From positions 558,001-622,000 of the forward strand of contig CAWUFC020000002.1 in assembly GCA_963921335.3 (NCBI GenBank): a stretch of 64,000 bases of DNA, in the 5' to 3' direction. The notes below the pieces were generated by a model, which had not been told where the DNA came from, searched no databases, and was given only the letters and a program-made list of their open reading frames with translations. Position 1 is the stretch's first letter. Each line of letters begins with the position of its first letter. Made by a program: the position numbers and the translations under genes. Origin of the DNA: CAWUFC02 sp963921335 (GTDB lineage Bacteria; Pseudomonadota; Gammaproteobacteria; Pseudomonadales; Halieaceae). Shown in pieces: positions 53,570-61,689 of this stretch.

Positions 53570-54787
53570 TTAGCTGGCGTTTAGTTCCCTCGCCGTCATC
53601 TTGCCCAGCTGAGACATGTGCACCTCGTCGGGGCCATCGGCAATACGGCAAAAACGCGCGGTGGTGAAGACCTCAGGTATCAGCGTGTCCTGGCAAACAC
53701 CCATGCCACCAAAGACCTGCATGGCTCTGTCAGCCACAGTCTGCGCCATTTGAGGACCAACAATCTTGAGCATGGAAATATAAGGCCGCGCTGCATCGAG
53801 GCCCTCATTGTCCATGATCTCGGCGGCCTGCAGGGTCAGCAAGCGGCACTGTTCGATGTCGCAGCGGCTGCGGGCAATCTCATGTTGCACGCTGGTCTTC
53901 TTGATCAGTTTTTCACCGAAGGCCACGCGCTCCTCGGCTCGGGCACACATCAGTTCCAAGCAACGCTGGGCCATGCCGACAAAGCCCATAGCGTACTGAA
54001 AGCGCCCCGGGCCAAGGCGACCCTGGGCAATCTCAAAACCACAGCCCTCGCCCTTGATCATGTTGCTTACGGGCACGCGCACATCTTCAAACAACAACTC
54101 TGCCTCGCCACCGGGTGAATGCAGGCTGTCGAAGGCCTGCAGCTCGCGAACCAGTGTCACACCGGGCGCGTCGCGAGGCACCAAGATGGTCGAGTGCTGG
54201 CGATGACGATCGTTCTCCGGGTTGGATTTGCCCATCACCAACATCAGCTTGCAGCGCGGGTTAATCGCACCAGTGGTCCACCATTTGCGGCCATTGAGCA
54301 CGTATTCGTCACCATCGCGCTTGATCTCCAGCTCCATGTTGGTCGCGTCAGACGAAGCCACCTGCGGCTCGGTCATGGCGTAGGCACTGCGAATCTCACC
54401 AGCCAGGAGCGGCTTGAGCCATTGCTCCTGCTGTTCCTCAGTACCGTACTTGGCCAGCACTTCCATATTGCCGCGGTCCGGCGCGTTACAGTTGAACACT
54501 GACTGCGCCCAGCGGACCTTGCTCATGGTTTCAAACAGGGTGGCAATTTCAACGTTGCTCAGCCCGGGGCTCCAGTGCCCGTATTCAGCGGGCAGAAACA
54601 GGTTCCACAGGCCCTCCTCTTTGGCCCTGGCGCGAACATCGTCATACCAGTCTGGCGTTTGCCAGAGATTGTTCTGGTCCAGCACGAATTCTTCCCAATC
54701 GTGCTCCCGCGGGTAAATATGCTCATCCATAAATGCCTGCAACTGCGCATTGAGCTGCATGACCCGTTCGGACTGTTGAAAACCCAT
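53570..54787 (-). CDS. Acyl-CoA dehydrogenase, ACAD10/11-like clade
   Basis: A 405-residue FAD acyl-CoA dehydrogenase. YAMTEPQVASSDATNM (about residue 137) is the clade's version of the flavin signature, RKWWTTGAINPRCK follows, and IADGPDEVHMSQLGKM near the end holds the Glu in the G-P-D-E-V-H form of the ACAD11-like group. ATG at 54787 is preceded by AAGGAG. It is the last of three co-directional genes (GST-like, hydrolase, dehydrogenase) spaced 24-29 nt apart, so probably co-transcribed. Confidence 0.92.
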   Translation of the reverse strand: MGFQQSERVMQLNAQLQAFMDEHIYPREHDWEEFVLDQNNLWQTPDWYDDVRARAKEEGLWNLFLPAEYGHWSPGLSNVEIATLFETMSKVRWAQSVFNCNAPDRGNMEVLAKYGTEEQQEQWLKPLLAGEIRSAYAMTEPQVASSDATNMELEIKRDGDEYVLNGRKWWTTGAINPRCKLMLVMGKSNPENDRHRQHSTILVPRDAPGVTLVRELQAFDSLHSPGGEAELLFEDVRVPVSNMIKGEGCGFEIAQGRLGPGRFQYAMGFVGMAQRCLELMCARAEERVAFGEKLIKKTSVQHEIARSRCDIEQCRLLTLQAAEIMDNEGLDAARPYISMLKIVGPQMAQTVADRAMQVFGGMGVCQDTLIPEVFTTARFCRIADGPDEVHMSQLGKMTARELNAS

Positions 54788-54811
54788 CTCTATCTCCTTA
54801 CTTGTATTCGC

Positions 54812-55804
54812 TTAACGACCGCAGATATCGAGAATAGCCTGAACACACTGTTCAGGCTGCTCTTGTTGCAGAAAGTGTCCAGCCGGACCGATCGTGCGGT
54901 GCTCTACACCCTGAGCCCCGGGTACCTTTTCTCTAAACACGGCATCACCGCCAGCGGTGACCGGGTCATTGTCAGAAAACGCCAGCATAAAGGGTTTATC
55001 GAACTGCTCCAGCACCGTCCAGGCCGCCTTGTTTTCTTCCACTTCGTCTTCGTCGCTGAGCACCGGCACTAGTCGCGGAAACTTGCGAGCACCGGCAAGG
55101 TAGGACTCATCAGGGAAAGGTGCGCTGAAAGCCTGCTTGGCTGAGTCAGACAGCTTGGCGCCCATAATCCCCATAAATCCACCGAGATCACGCATCTCCT
55201 CGCTTTTCTCGGCGTACTTGCGCCAGTAGAAAAAGCCGGGAATGCCACTGGTATCCCTGAAGCGCTCATTGAGTTCCGTGCCTTTAACAACGGGCAGGGT
55301 TTTGTAGGCCTCCCGCAGAGGCTCGCAAAATTCCTCTGGCACCATGCCTGACGGCAAACCGCCATTGGACAGCACCACGCGCGCGAAGCGCTCCGGGAAA
55401 GCCGCCACCAGTCGCAAACCAATCAGGCTGCCCCAGTCCTGAAAGAACACAGTGATGTCTTTAAGATCCATCTGGGTCAGCCAATCACTCATCCAGGTCA
55501 CGTGCCTGGCATAGGTGTAATCATCCTGCTGTGTGGGCTTGTCAGAACGACCAAAGCCCACCAGGTCCGGCGCTATTACCCGAAACCCCTGTTCCAACAA
55601 CAGCGGAATCATGTGTCGATACAGGTAGCTCCAAACCGGCTGGCCGTGCATGAGCAGCACTACATCGCCATCGGCATCTCCCTCGTCCAGATAGTGGACG
55701 CGCAACTGTCCGCCTTCAGTATCGTCGACATGAAGATAATGAGGCTGCCAAGGGTAGTCTTCCAACCCCTCAAAACGGCTATCGGGGGTTCTTACAAATT
55801 CCAT
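54812..55804 (-). CDS. Haloalkane dehalogenase-like alpha/beta hydrolase
   Basis: A 330-residue alpha/beta hydrolase of the haloalkane dehalogenase subfamily I type. HGQPVWSYLYRHM (about residue 52) forms the oxyanion/halide region. FFQDWGSLIGLRL (about 125) has the nucleophilic Asp with adjacent halide-binding Trp; the family usually has DWGG here, so DWGS is a small departure. The acid is in AFSDNDPVTAG and the base in GHFLQQEQP. ATG at 55804 follows TAGGAG. Epoxide hydrolase or ester-cleaving relatives are alternatives, but Trp after the nucleophile favours a dehalogenase. Confidence 0.85.
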   Translation of the reverse strand: MEFVRTPDSRFEGLEDYPWQPHYLHVDDTEGGQLRVHYLDEGDADGDVVLLMHGQPVWSYLYRHMIPLLLEQGFRVIAPDLVGFGRSDKPTQQDDYTYARHVTWMSDWLTQMDLKDITVFFQDWGSLIGLRLVAAFPERFARVVLSNGGLPSGMVPEEFCEPLREAYKTLPVVKGTELNERFRDTSGIPGFFYWRKYAEKSEEMRDLGGFMGIMGAKLSDSAKQAFSAPFPDESYLAGARKFPRLVPVLSDEDEVEENKAAWTVLEQFDKPFMLAFSDNDPVTAGGDAVFREKVPGAQGVEHRTIGPAGHFLQQEQPEQCVQAILDICGR

Positions 55805-55833
55805 CAGGAACTCCTATCGTTGAATAATGCTGG

Positions 55834-56949
55834 CTAGCGCCAGACTTCCAGATTGTCTTCGAAAACGACTTCACGAGGCAGACGCAGATCCAGCAAGGGC
55901 TCGAGCGAACAGCTGCTAAACAGGGAGCGTACCTGCGCCTGATCTTCTGTATTCATGCTGTCAAACAACTCATGCATCTTACGCAGCTGAAAAAATCGGT
56001 ACGGCTGCACCATCGCAGTGAAACGTTGACCACGAACATCAAACTGACAGCTGCCGAGAGCTCTTTCAGCAGCCAAGCCCGGGCGAGGGTCATTGTCTGC
56101 CAACCACTGACCGATCACTTCCGCCGCTGCAATAGTTTCGGGCACCAGATCTTCTGCCAGTATAGCCATCACATTCTGCAGCGACTGAGGCACCTCATCG
56201 GCATCAAGAAAATCATCGCCGGCATCGAAATACTCCGGCACATCCTGATCCGCCCGGTTCATGCGCTCCACCCAACGATGCACCCGTGTCGCACGTTGCT
56301 GCATGATTCGCAGTGGATGCGGGTCACGGCCAAGGTGAGCATACATTGGCGCCAACAGACCAAAATCGCCAATGCAGGGGCGCCAGCCCAGCAAGTACGG
56401 CACCTGCTCAAAATGCTGGTTTAGTGCATCAAGGAGGTCCAGGTAGAGTGACTCAACCAGTGAACGAGTGTCGTCTGTGACTCCAAACATTTGAGCCGCA
56501 TGACGCATGCGTCCCATCATGTGCTCGGTCTTCTCCTCCCTCGCAGGCAGATCCCGCTGGGAATGATAGAAGTGATAGCACACAAAAGTCAGATTATCGC
56601 CGGGAAAGTTCCAGCGATAGTGCATGGCTGGACGTAGCAAACCCTGCGCTCCAACCAGATCAAATAGAGCACTGACAACACTTTGCTTTGGCCCTGCGGG
56701 CAAACAGGGTCTGCCATTAGCTGACTCGAAATGCTCAATGATTGCCGCACCATCGCGAATCACTTGTCCCTCAGGCGTGACCAGCGTGGGTATGGTGGGC
56801 AGCTTGCCCTTCGGTAGCACCTCAGCTTTGAAGCTCTCATGACCGGTAGAAAGCTCCCGAAAAGGAATGCCCTGCTTGATCAGGTAGGCACGCGCACGCC
56901 CGGAATAAAGTGAATGTGTAATGGCATAAAGGGTATGTTCGTTACTCAT
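55834..56949 (-). CDS. Glutathione S-transferase-like protein
   Basis: A 371-residue protein. The N-terminal about 85 residues form a GST thioredoxin domain: YAITHSLYSGRARAYLIKQG, then the cis-Pro segment GKLPTIPTLVTPEG and the glutathione-binding loop RDGAAIIEHF with an acidic residue. A helical C-terminal half of more than 250 residues is much longer than in a standard GST. ATG at 56949 was preferred as it begins just before the first strand; 56994 is an in-frame alternative. It heads a three-gene group with the dehalogenase-like and dehydrogenase genes. Conjugation or glutathione-dependent isomerisation is possible. Confidence 0.8.
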   Translation of the reverse strand: MSNEHTLYAITHSLYSGRARAYLIKQGIPFRELSTGHESFKAEVLPKGKLPTIPTLVTPEGQVIRDGAAIIEHFESANGRPCLPAGPKQSVVSALFDLVGAQGLLRPAMHYRWNFPGDNLTFVCYHFYHSQRDLPAREEKTEHMMGRMRHAAQMFGVTDDTRSLVESLYLDLLDALNQHFEQVPYLLGWRPCIGDFGLLAPMYAHLGRDPHPLRIMQQRATRVHRWVERMNRADQDVPEYFDAGDDFLDADEVPQSLQNVMAILAEDLVPETIAAAEVIGQWLADNDPRPGLAAERALGSCQFDVRGQRFTAMVQPYRFFQLRKMHELFDSMNTEDQAQVRSLFSSCSLEPLLDLRLPREVVFEDNLEVWR

Positions 56950-56988
56950 AGATAACAAAAACTGCCTCTTTTTAGACCCTGAATATAT

Positions 56989-57022
56989 TGACATTATTTA
57001 TGACATTATTTATGACATTATA
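56989..57022. repeat. Tandem 12-bp repeats in a divergent promoter region
   Basis: TGACATTATTTA occurs twice in tandem and a third, partial copy (TGACATTATA) follows. The repeats lie between the GST-like gene and the TonB receptor. The core ATGACA also forms the half-sites of the palindrome at 61449-61467, so the tract may bind the same or a related TetR-type regulator. Confidence 0.6.
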
Positions 57023-57062
57023 GAGTATGCGCCCAAACAAACAACACGCAAGCGATATCATA

Positions 57063-59282
57063 ATGAATAAAAGTCAATCTATTAGCGCTGCAGTGGCCCT
57101 GACCCTCGGCAGCACTTCAGTCTACGCCCAGCAAGCGCTTGAGGAAGTCATCGTCACCGCAACCAAGCGCGCAGCGAGTCTGCAGGACGTTCCCGTCGCC
57201 GTTACCGCGTTCACCTCCGAGACCATCCAGGAGGCCAACATCAACAACGCTGACGATGTCGCCGTGATGACCCCGAGCCTGACAGTCGCCAGCAATACCA
57301 GCCCATTCAACGCGCGCATGTCGATTCGCGGGATCGGTACCGCCCAGACCGACCCTGCTCTAGAGCCCTCCGTTGGCCTGTTTATTGACGGTATTTTCCA
57401 GGGCCGCACCGGACTGGGTATGGGAGATCTCACTGACATTGAGCGCATTGAGGTACTGCAGGGCCCCCAGGGCACCCTGTACGGTAAAAACACCAATGCC
57501 GGTGCAATCAGCGTCATCACCAAGCAACCCACACTGGACGGATTTGAAGGCTATGTGGAAGCATCGGCCGGCAATTACAGCATGGGCAAACTGACCGCGA
57601 CAGCCAGCGGCCCCATCAGCGATACCGTGGCTTTTCGTCTTTCCGGTAATGCGCATCAGCGTGACGGTTACTACGACAATGCGGGCGGCAATGACCTGAA
57701 CGACGCGGACGACTGGAACATCCAGGGCAAACTGCTGTGGGCACCCAACGATCGCCTGGAGATACTGCTTGGCGCCACCACTCTGGAACGCGACACAACC
57801 TGCTGTGGCGCTGATTCTACCCAGGGCGAGGCCGTGCAGAATGAACTGGAACTACAGGGTTTTGCCCGCGACAAGAATGACCCCTACGACTACGAGGTAG
57901 CCACCAGCCAGGACAGCGGTTTTGCCATGGAGTCTGATCTTGTGACGCTGACCATCGACTAAGAAGCCGACTGGGGTGAATTTAAGTCACTGACATCCTG
58001 GAACCAGTACGAATACGAAACCTCTACCGATGCCGACCGGTCACAACTGGACATATTATCTATTGTCGAGGAAGAGTATAAGGGCGACAGTTTCTCCCAG
58101 GAATTCCGCTTCAGCGGCTCGGCCAACCAGCTGGACTACCAGATAGGTTTCTTTTACTACAACCAGAATACCGCGCGGGGCAAAGGCAAGCCTTCTATTT
58201 TCATCGGCGAGGACCTGGTGACTATCGCGTCTCAGCAGGATCTGCCGCTACCGGCACCGATTGGATTTATTGCCGCGGCGGGTGACTACCTGGTCATTGA
58301 CCACAACTGGGAAACCGAGACGCTGGCTGCATTCGGCCAGGCGACATGGCACATTGGCGAACGCTGGCACCTGACCGGTGGCCTACGCTGGACCGATGAA
58401 GAAAAGACAGCCGAATTGTTCAACGAAACGGTATCAACAGCCCCTTCGGCGGCGATATTGGGCTTTTCATTCCTGGACAGCGTGTCTACCCCGATTGATG
58501 CCGACTTCAAACGCACCAGCGACAACCTGGACTGGTTGTTGAAGGCGGCCGTCGATATTGGTGACGACAGCATGCTCTATGCCAGTGCAGCTACGGGCAG
58601 CAAGTCGGGCGGCTTTAACGGAGTAAGCGGCGCCGAGGACGAGCGCGAATTCGATGACGAAACCACTATCAGCTATGAGCTTGGCATCAAATCCACACTG
58701 CTCGATAGTCGCCTGCGTATTAACGCAGCGGCCTTCCTGACAGAGATCGAAGATTATCAGTCCCAGCAGCAGCTGGAGACCGGCCTGGGCACCACGGTCG
58801 GCAACGATGCCGAAGTTGAAGTGTCTGGCGTGGATCTGCAGCTTGATGCACTGCCATGGCCATTCCTGACACTGACAGCGGGTGTTTTGTATATGCACGA
58901 CTACGAAATCACCGCTGGCGAAAATGAAGGTGACGCGCTGCCCTACACAGCGGAGTGGAGCGCCAACCTGGCCGCTACGCTGACGTTCCCAGCTGGCAGT
59001 GGCTTTGTCTACGGGCGTGCCGACTATGCCTGGATGGACGATCACACGACCAATGTCGCGCCGTCGGATCAACTCGAGGCAAAAGACTTTGACGAGCGCA
59101 ACCTGCTCAACCTGAAATTGGGCTGGCGCAATGACAACTGGAACCTGTCAGTCTGGGGCAAAAACCTCACCGATGAGGAATACGCCCAGCAAACCGTGGT
59201 CACCTTCTTTCTTAGCGGAATGGATGCCTATTTCCTGGCACCGCCACGCACATACGGTGCTACTTTGCGCTACGATTGGTAA
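57063..59282 (+). pseudogene. TonB-dependent receptor interrupted by one in-frame stop
   Basis: A receptor frame of 739 codons: signal peptide to about residue 23 (VYAQQ), TonB box/plug entry LEEVIVTATKRAASLQDVP, plug motif QGPQGTLYGKNTNAGAISV, barrel, and C-terminal RTYGATLRYDW. TAA at 57960-57962 interrupts it after LVTLTID; the same frame continues without a break with EADWGEFKSLTSW, the normal receptor sequence. A single substitution would restore it (Gln or Tyr codon). It may be a recent nonsense mutation or a sequence error. It is divergent from the dehalogenase group and followed 29 nt later by the MBL gene. Confidence 0.88.
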
Positions 59283-59311
59283 ATAAGATTTCGTTCGATA
59301 GGGATTAGTCC

Positions 59312-60382
59312 ATGAAGAAAACCGGTATCGCAATAGCAGTCATCGCAGTGTTCTTGGTGTTGGCTTACAGCCAGCGAGACGCCATTGTCGGACGGGTAAT
59401 GCCAAACGCTATCGAGACCCGTATGGCGGCTGACAGAATCGCAGACCTGGGTGATGGCTTGCACCTGGGCCTATGTGGCGCAGGCGGGCCCCTGCCCGCG
59501 CCTAAAGCTTCCGGCCCCTGCGTGGCGGTGGTTGCCGGTGGCAAGCTCTTCGTTGTGGACTCAGGCACAGACGGCCCGCGCAATATGGGACGCATGGGAT
59601 TGCCCCCAGGAAGACTTGCAGCTGTATTTCTAACTCATTTTCACTCCGACCACATCGATGGGCTGGGGGAAATGGCCACCCAACGCTGGGCGGGCGGCAC
59701 CTACGAATCGCCACTACCCGTCTATGGCCCAGAGGGAGTTGAGAGAGTCGTGGATGGTTTTAACCAGGCCTATGCCCAGGACTTTGTTTACAGGCATGAG
59801 CATCACGGCGACCTGGTAGCACCCACCGCCGCAGCAGGCGTTGTCGCCCTGCCCTTCGAGAAACCTGCCATGGGCGAGCTGGCAACGCTGTACGACCAGG
59901 ACGGCATCAAAATTGAAGCGCTGACCGTCGAACATCTGCCCGTAGATCCCGCGGTGGGCTATCGTTTTTCCTACGGTGGGCGCACCCTGCTGATCACTGG
60001 CGACACGATTAAGTCAGATAACATTATCAAGTTTTCAGAGGGTATCGATCTACTGGTGCACGAAGCTCTGGCGCCCAACCTCGTGATGATGATGAACCAG
60101 GCCGCGCAAAATATCGGCGCACCGGGCATGGCCAAGATCACCATTGATATTCTCGACTACCACGCCAGTCCGGTTGAAGCCGCGGAGACCGCCAAGGAAG
60201 CCGATGTGGGCCATCTGTTGTATTACCACATCGTGCCACCGCTGATCGTACCCGGGCAAGATGTACTTTTTCTAGATGGCGCTGAGGACATATTTCCGGA
60301 CTACACGATCGGAGTAGACGGGGTCCTGTTCTCCTTACCTGCCAATTCCGATGAGATCATCAAGGTCAGCGAGGGGCTCTAA
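59312..60382 (+). CDS. Metallo-beta-lactamase-fold hydrolase with N-terminal anchor
   Basis: A 356-residue MBL-fold protein. Residues about 5-19 form a hydrophobic segment (signal anchor or signal peptide). The zinc motif THFHSDHIDGLGE lies near residue 108, VEHLPVDPAVGYRF and LLITGDTIKSDN provide the later ligands, and HLLYYHIVPP carries the final His. The architecture resembles RNase Z/arylsulfatase-like MBL hydrolases acting outside the cytoplasm. ATG at 59312 follows AGGGA. It probably shares a transcript with the interrupted TonB receptor. Substrate unknown. Confidence 0.87.
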   Translation: MKKTGIAIAVIAVFLVLAYSQRDAIVGRVMPNAIETRMAADRIADLGDGLHLGLCGAGGPLPAPKASGPCVAVVAGGKLFVVDSGTDGPRNMGRMGLPPGRLAAVFLTHFHSDHIDGLGEMATQRWAGGTYESPLPVYGPEGVERVVDGFNQAYAQDFVYRHEHHGDLVAPTAAAGVVALPFEKPAMGELATLYDQDGIKIEALTVEHLPVDPAVGYRFSYGGRTLLITGDTIKSDNIIKFSEGIDLLVHEALAPNLVMMMNQAAQNIGAPGMAKITIDILDYHASPVEAAETAKEADVGHLLYYHIVPPLIVPGQDVLFLDGAEDIFPDYTIGVDGVLFSLPANSDEIIKVSEGL

Positions 60383-60400
60383 CAGCATTTGGCGATTGGT

Positions 60401-60826
60401 TTACTCTAACCACTCGCCTTCAGCAGACACGGTCTCGATATTCAACTGGCCCGCCAGGCCGGCTGAGCGATGCACCCCAATCTCTGCCATGGTGGGGTGC
60501 TGCATCATCTCCATCATGGCGGCGCGGGAGGGATAGATAGCAATCGCCACTTCATCCCAAAGGTCCTCAACCTCGCCCAGCATGAGGCGTTCAACGTTCG
60601 CCGAAAACGCCACGCTGCCTCCGATTTCCTTGATGAGTTTTCTGACCCCTTCGCCATAGATCATATAAGCGTCGCGCCCGCTCAGATCGGTGTCGCGGCC
60701 ATCTTCGTATACAGCCTTGTCTTTAAACTTGAGCAAATTAACCATGTAGATGGGCCCGTCTGCGCCCGGTTCAAAAAAGCCCTTAATCTGCTCCTCATTG
60801 GGCAGTACCGCGTTCTCAACCTTCAT
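60401..60826 (-). CDS. DUF1330-domain protein
   Basis: A 141-residue small cytoplasmic protein with a dimeric alpha/beta (ferredoxin-like) barrel. The DUF1330 signature IYMVNLLKFKD is at about residue 26, followed by GRDAYMIYGEGVRKLI and DLWDEVAIAIYPSRAAMMEMMQHP. Function of the family is unknown; members often sit near regulators and catabolic genes. ATG at 60826 is preceded by GGGAGG and overlaps the TetR gene by 11 nt, so the two are one transcription unit. Confidence 0.85.
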   Translation of the reverse strand: MKVENAVLPNEEQIKGFFEPGADGPIYMVNLLKFKDKAVYEDGRDTDLSGRDAYMIYGEGVRKLIKEIGGSVAFSANVERLMLGEVEDLWDEVAIAIYPSRAAMMEMMQHPTMAEIGVHRSAGLAGQLNIETVSAEGEWLE

Positions 60827-61418
60827 CCCTGACCTCCCTGACCAGATTGCTGATCATGCTCACAACAATATCGACCGCCGCCTTCTTACTCAGATTTTGG
60901 TGGTAGCGCAGGCGATGCCACATTTCAAAAGACGCTACCGCATCAATGCCCTCGCGAGCGGGGCGATCAAGCTTCTTCAGCTCAGGCAGCCAATCATCCA
61001 GATCATTTCGGAGACCACGCTGATAGCGGGCATAGTTGGTCCGCAGAGTCTGTGAGCGCCACAGCTGGGCTGCGGTACTCAAGATATTGTTTTTCTCTGC
61101 CTCGTAGCCATCAGCGTGACGCTCAATGGCATGCAACAGTCGCTCGTCAAAACTGCCGTCACGATCGCCACCCACGAATCGGGCTTCAGTTTCAGCTCGA
61201 ATAAATTGATCGATAGAGCTAAACAATGACTCCATGTCTTCAAAATGTCTGAAGAAGGAGCGAATGCCAATACCGGCACGATCGGCGATCTGCTGGGCGG
61301 TAGGAATCAGAACGCCCTCTTCCATCAAGGCCAGGCTGGCATCGATAATCGCCTGGCGACTACGTTCACTTCGAAGCCTCCGCCCATCAGGCTGTAGTGA
61401 TTTTGCGGCTTCAGGCAT
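60816..61418 (-). CDS. TetR-family transcriptional regulator
   Basis: A 200-residue regulator. The HTH region reads TAQQIADRAGIGIRSFFRHF (about residues 38-57). The C-terminal half is helical with a KKAAVDIVVSMISNLV final helix. ATG at 61418 was chosen because GGAGGG lies 5 nt upstream; an ATG at 61445 lacks this. The palindrome at 61449-61467 lies in its probable promoter, which suggests autoregulation. Its partner gene encodes the DUF1330 protein. Confidence 0.88.
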   Translation of the reverse strand: MPEAAKSLQPDGRRLRSERSRQAIIDASLALMEEGVLIPTAQQIADRAGIGIRSFFRHFEDMESLFSSIDQFIRAETEARFVGGDRDGSFDERLLHAIERHADGYEAEKNNILSTAAQLWRSQTLRTNYARYQRGLRNDLDDWLPELKKLDRPAREGIDAVASFEMWHRLRYHQNLSKKAAVDIVVSMISNLVREVRDEG

Positions 61419-61448
61419 GATGGCCCTCCATCCCTGGGATATCAATTA

Positions 61449-61467
61449 ATGACATATCAAGTGTCAT
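61449..61467. promoter_or_regulatory. Probable TetR operator palindrome
   Basis: ATGACA-TATCAAG-TGTCAT: 6-bp inverted half-sites around a 7-nt spacer. On the minus strand it overlaps a possible promoter (TTGATA, 17 nt, TATGTC) about 30-60 nt upstream of the TetR start. The position is typical of an autoregulated TetR gene. Confidence 0.6.
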
Positions 61468-61524
61468 ATTGTATATCAATGAAGCCGATGATTGCATTTA
61501 TCCCGATAAGCAAGAACTAATGCC

Positions 61525-61689
61525 TTAGCCACGGCCTGTTTGACTATTCTGCGCCTGCGGCATGATTCGTCGCTTCAGAAACCCGTCTTTGCCGGTTTGC
61601 TTAAAAGACAACAGACGATTGGCCACCCACGTCTGCAATACAGCTTTAAGCTCTGCGATCCTGTGCTGAAGTTCACTGCGCTGAGTCAT
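61525..61689 (-). CDS. Small protein (54 aa) coupled to the molybdoenzyme
   Basis: A short frame, M-TQRSELQHRIAELKAVLQTW followed by a basic tail, with an amphipathic N-terminal helix. Its ATG overlaps the stop of the molybdopterin oxidoreductase as TGATG, which is classic translational coupling. It ends in TAA. No family recognised. It could be a small subunit, a chaperone-like partner or spurious; coupling and helix pattern argue for it being real. Confidence 0.5.
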   Translation of the reverse strand: MTQRSELQHRIAELKAVLQTWVANRLLSFKQTGKDGFLKRRIMPQAQNSQTGRG

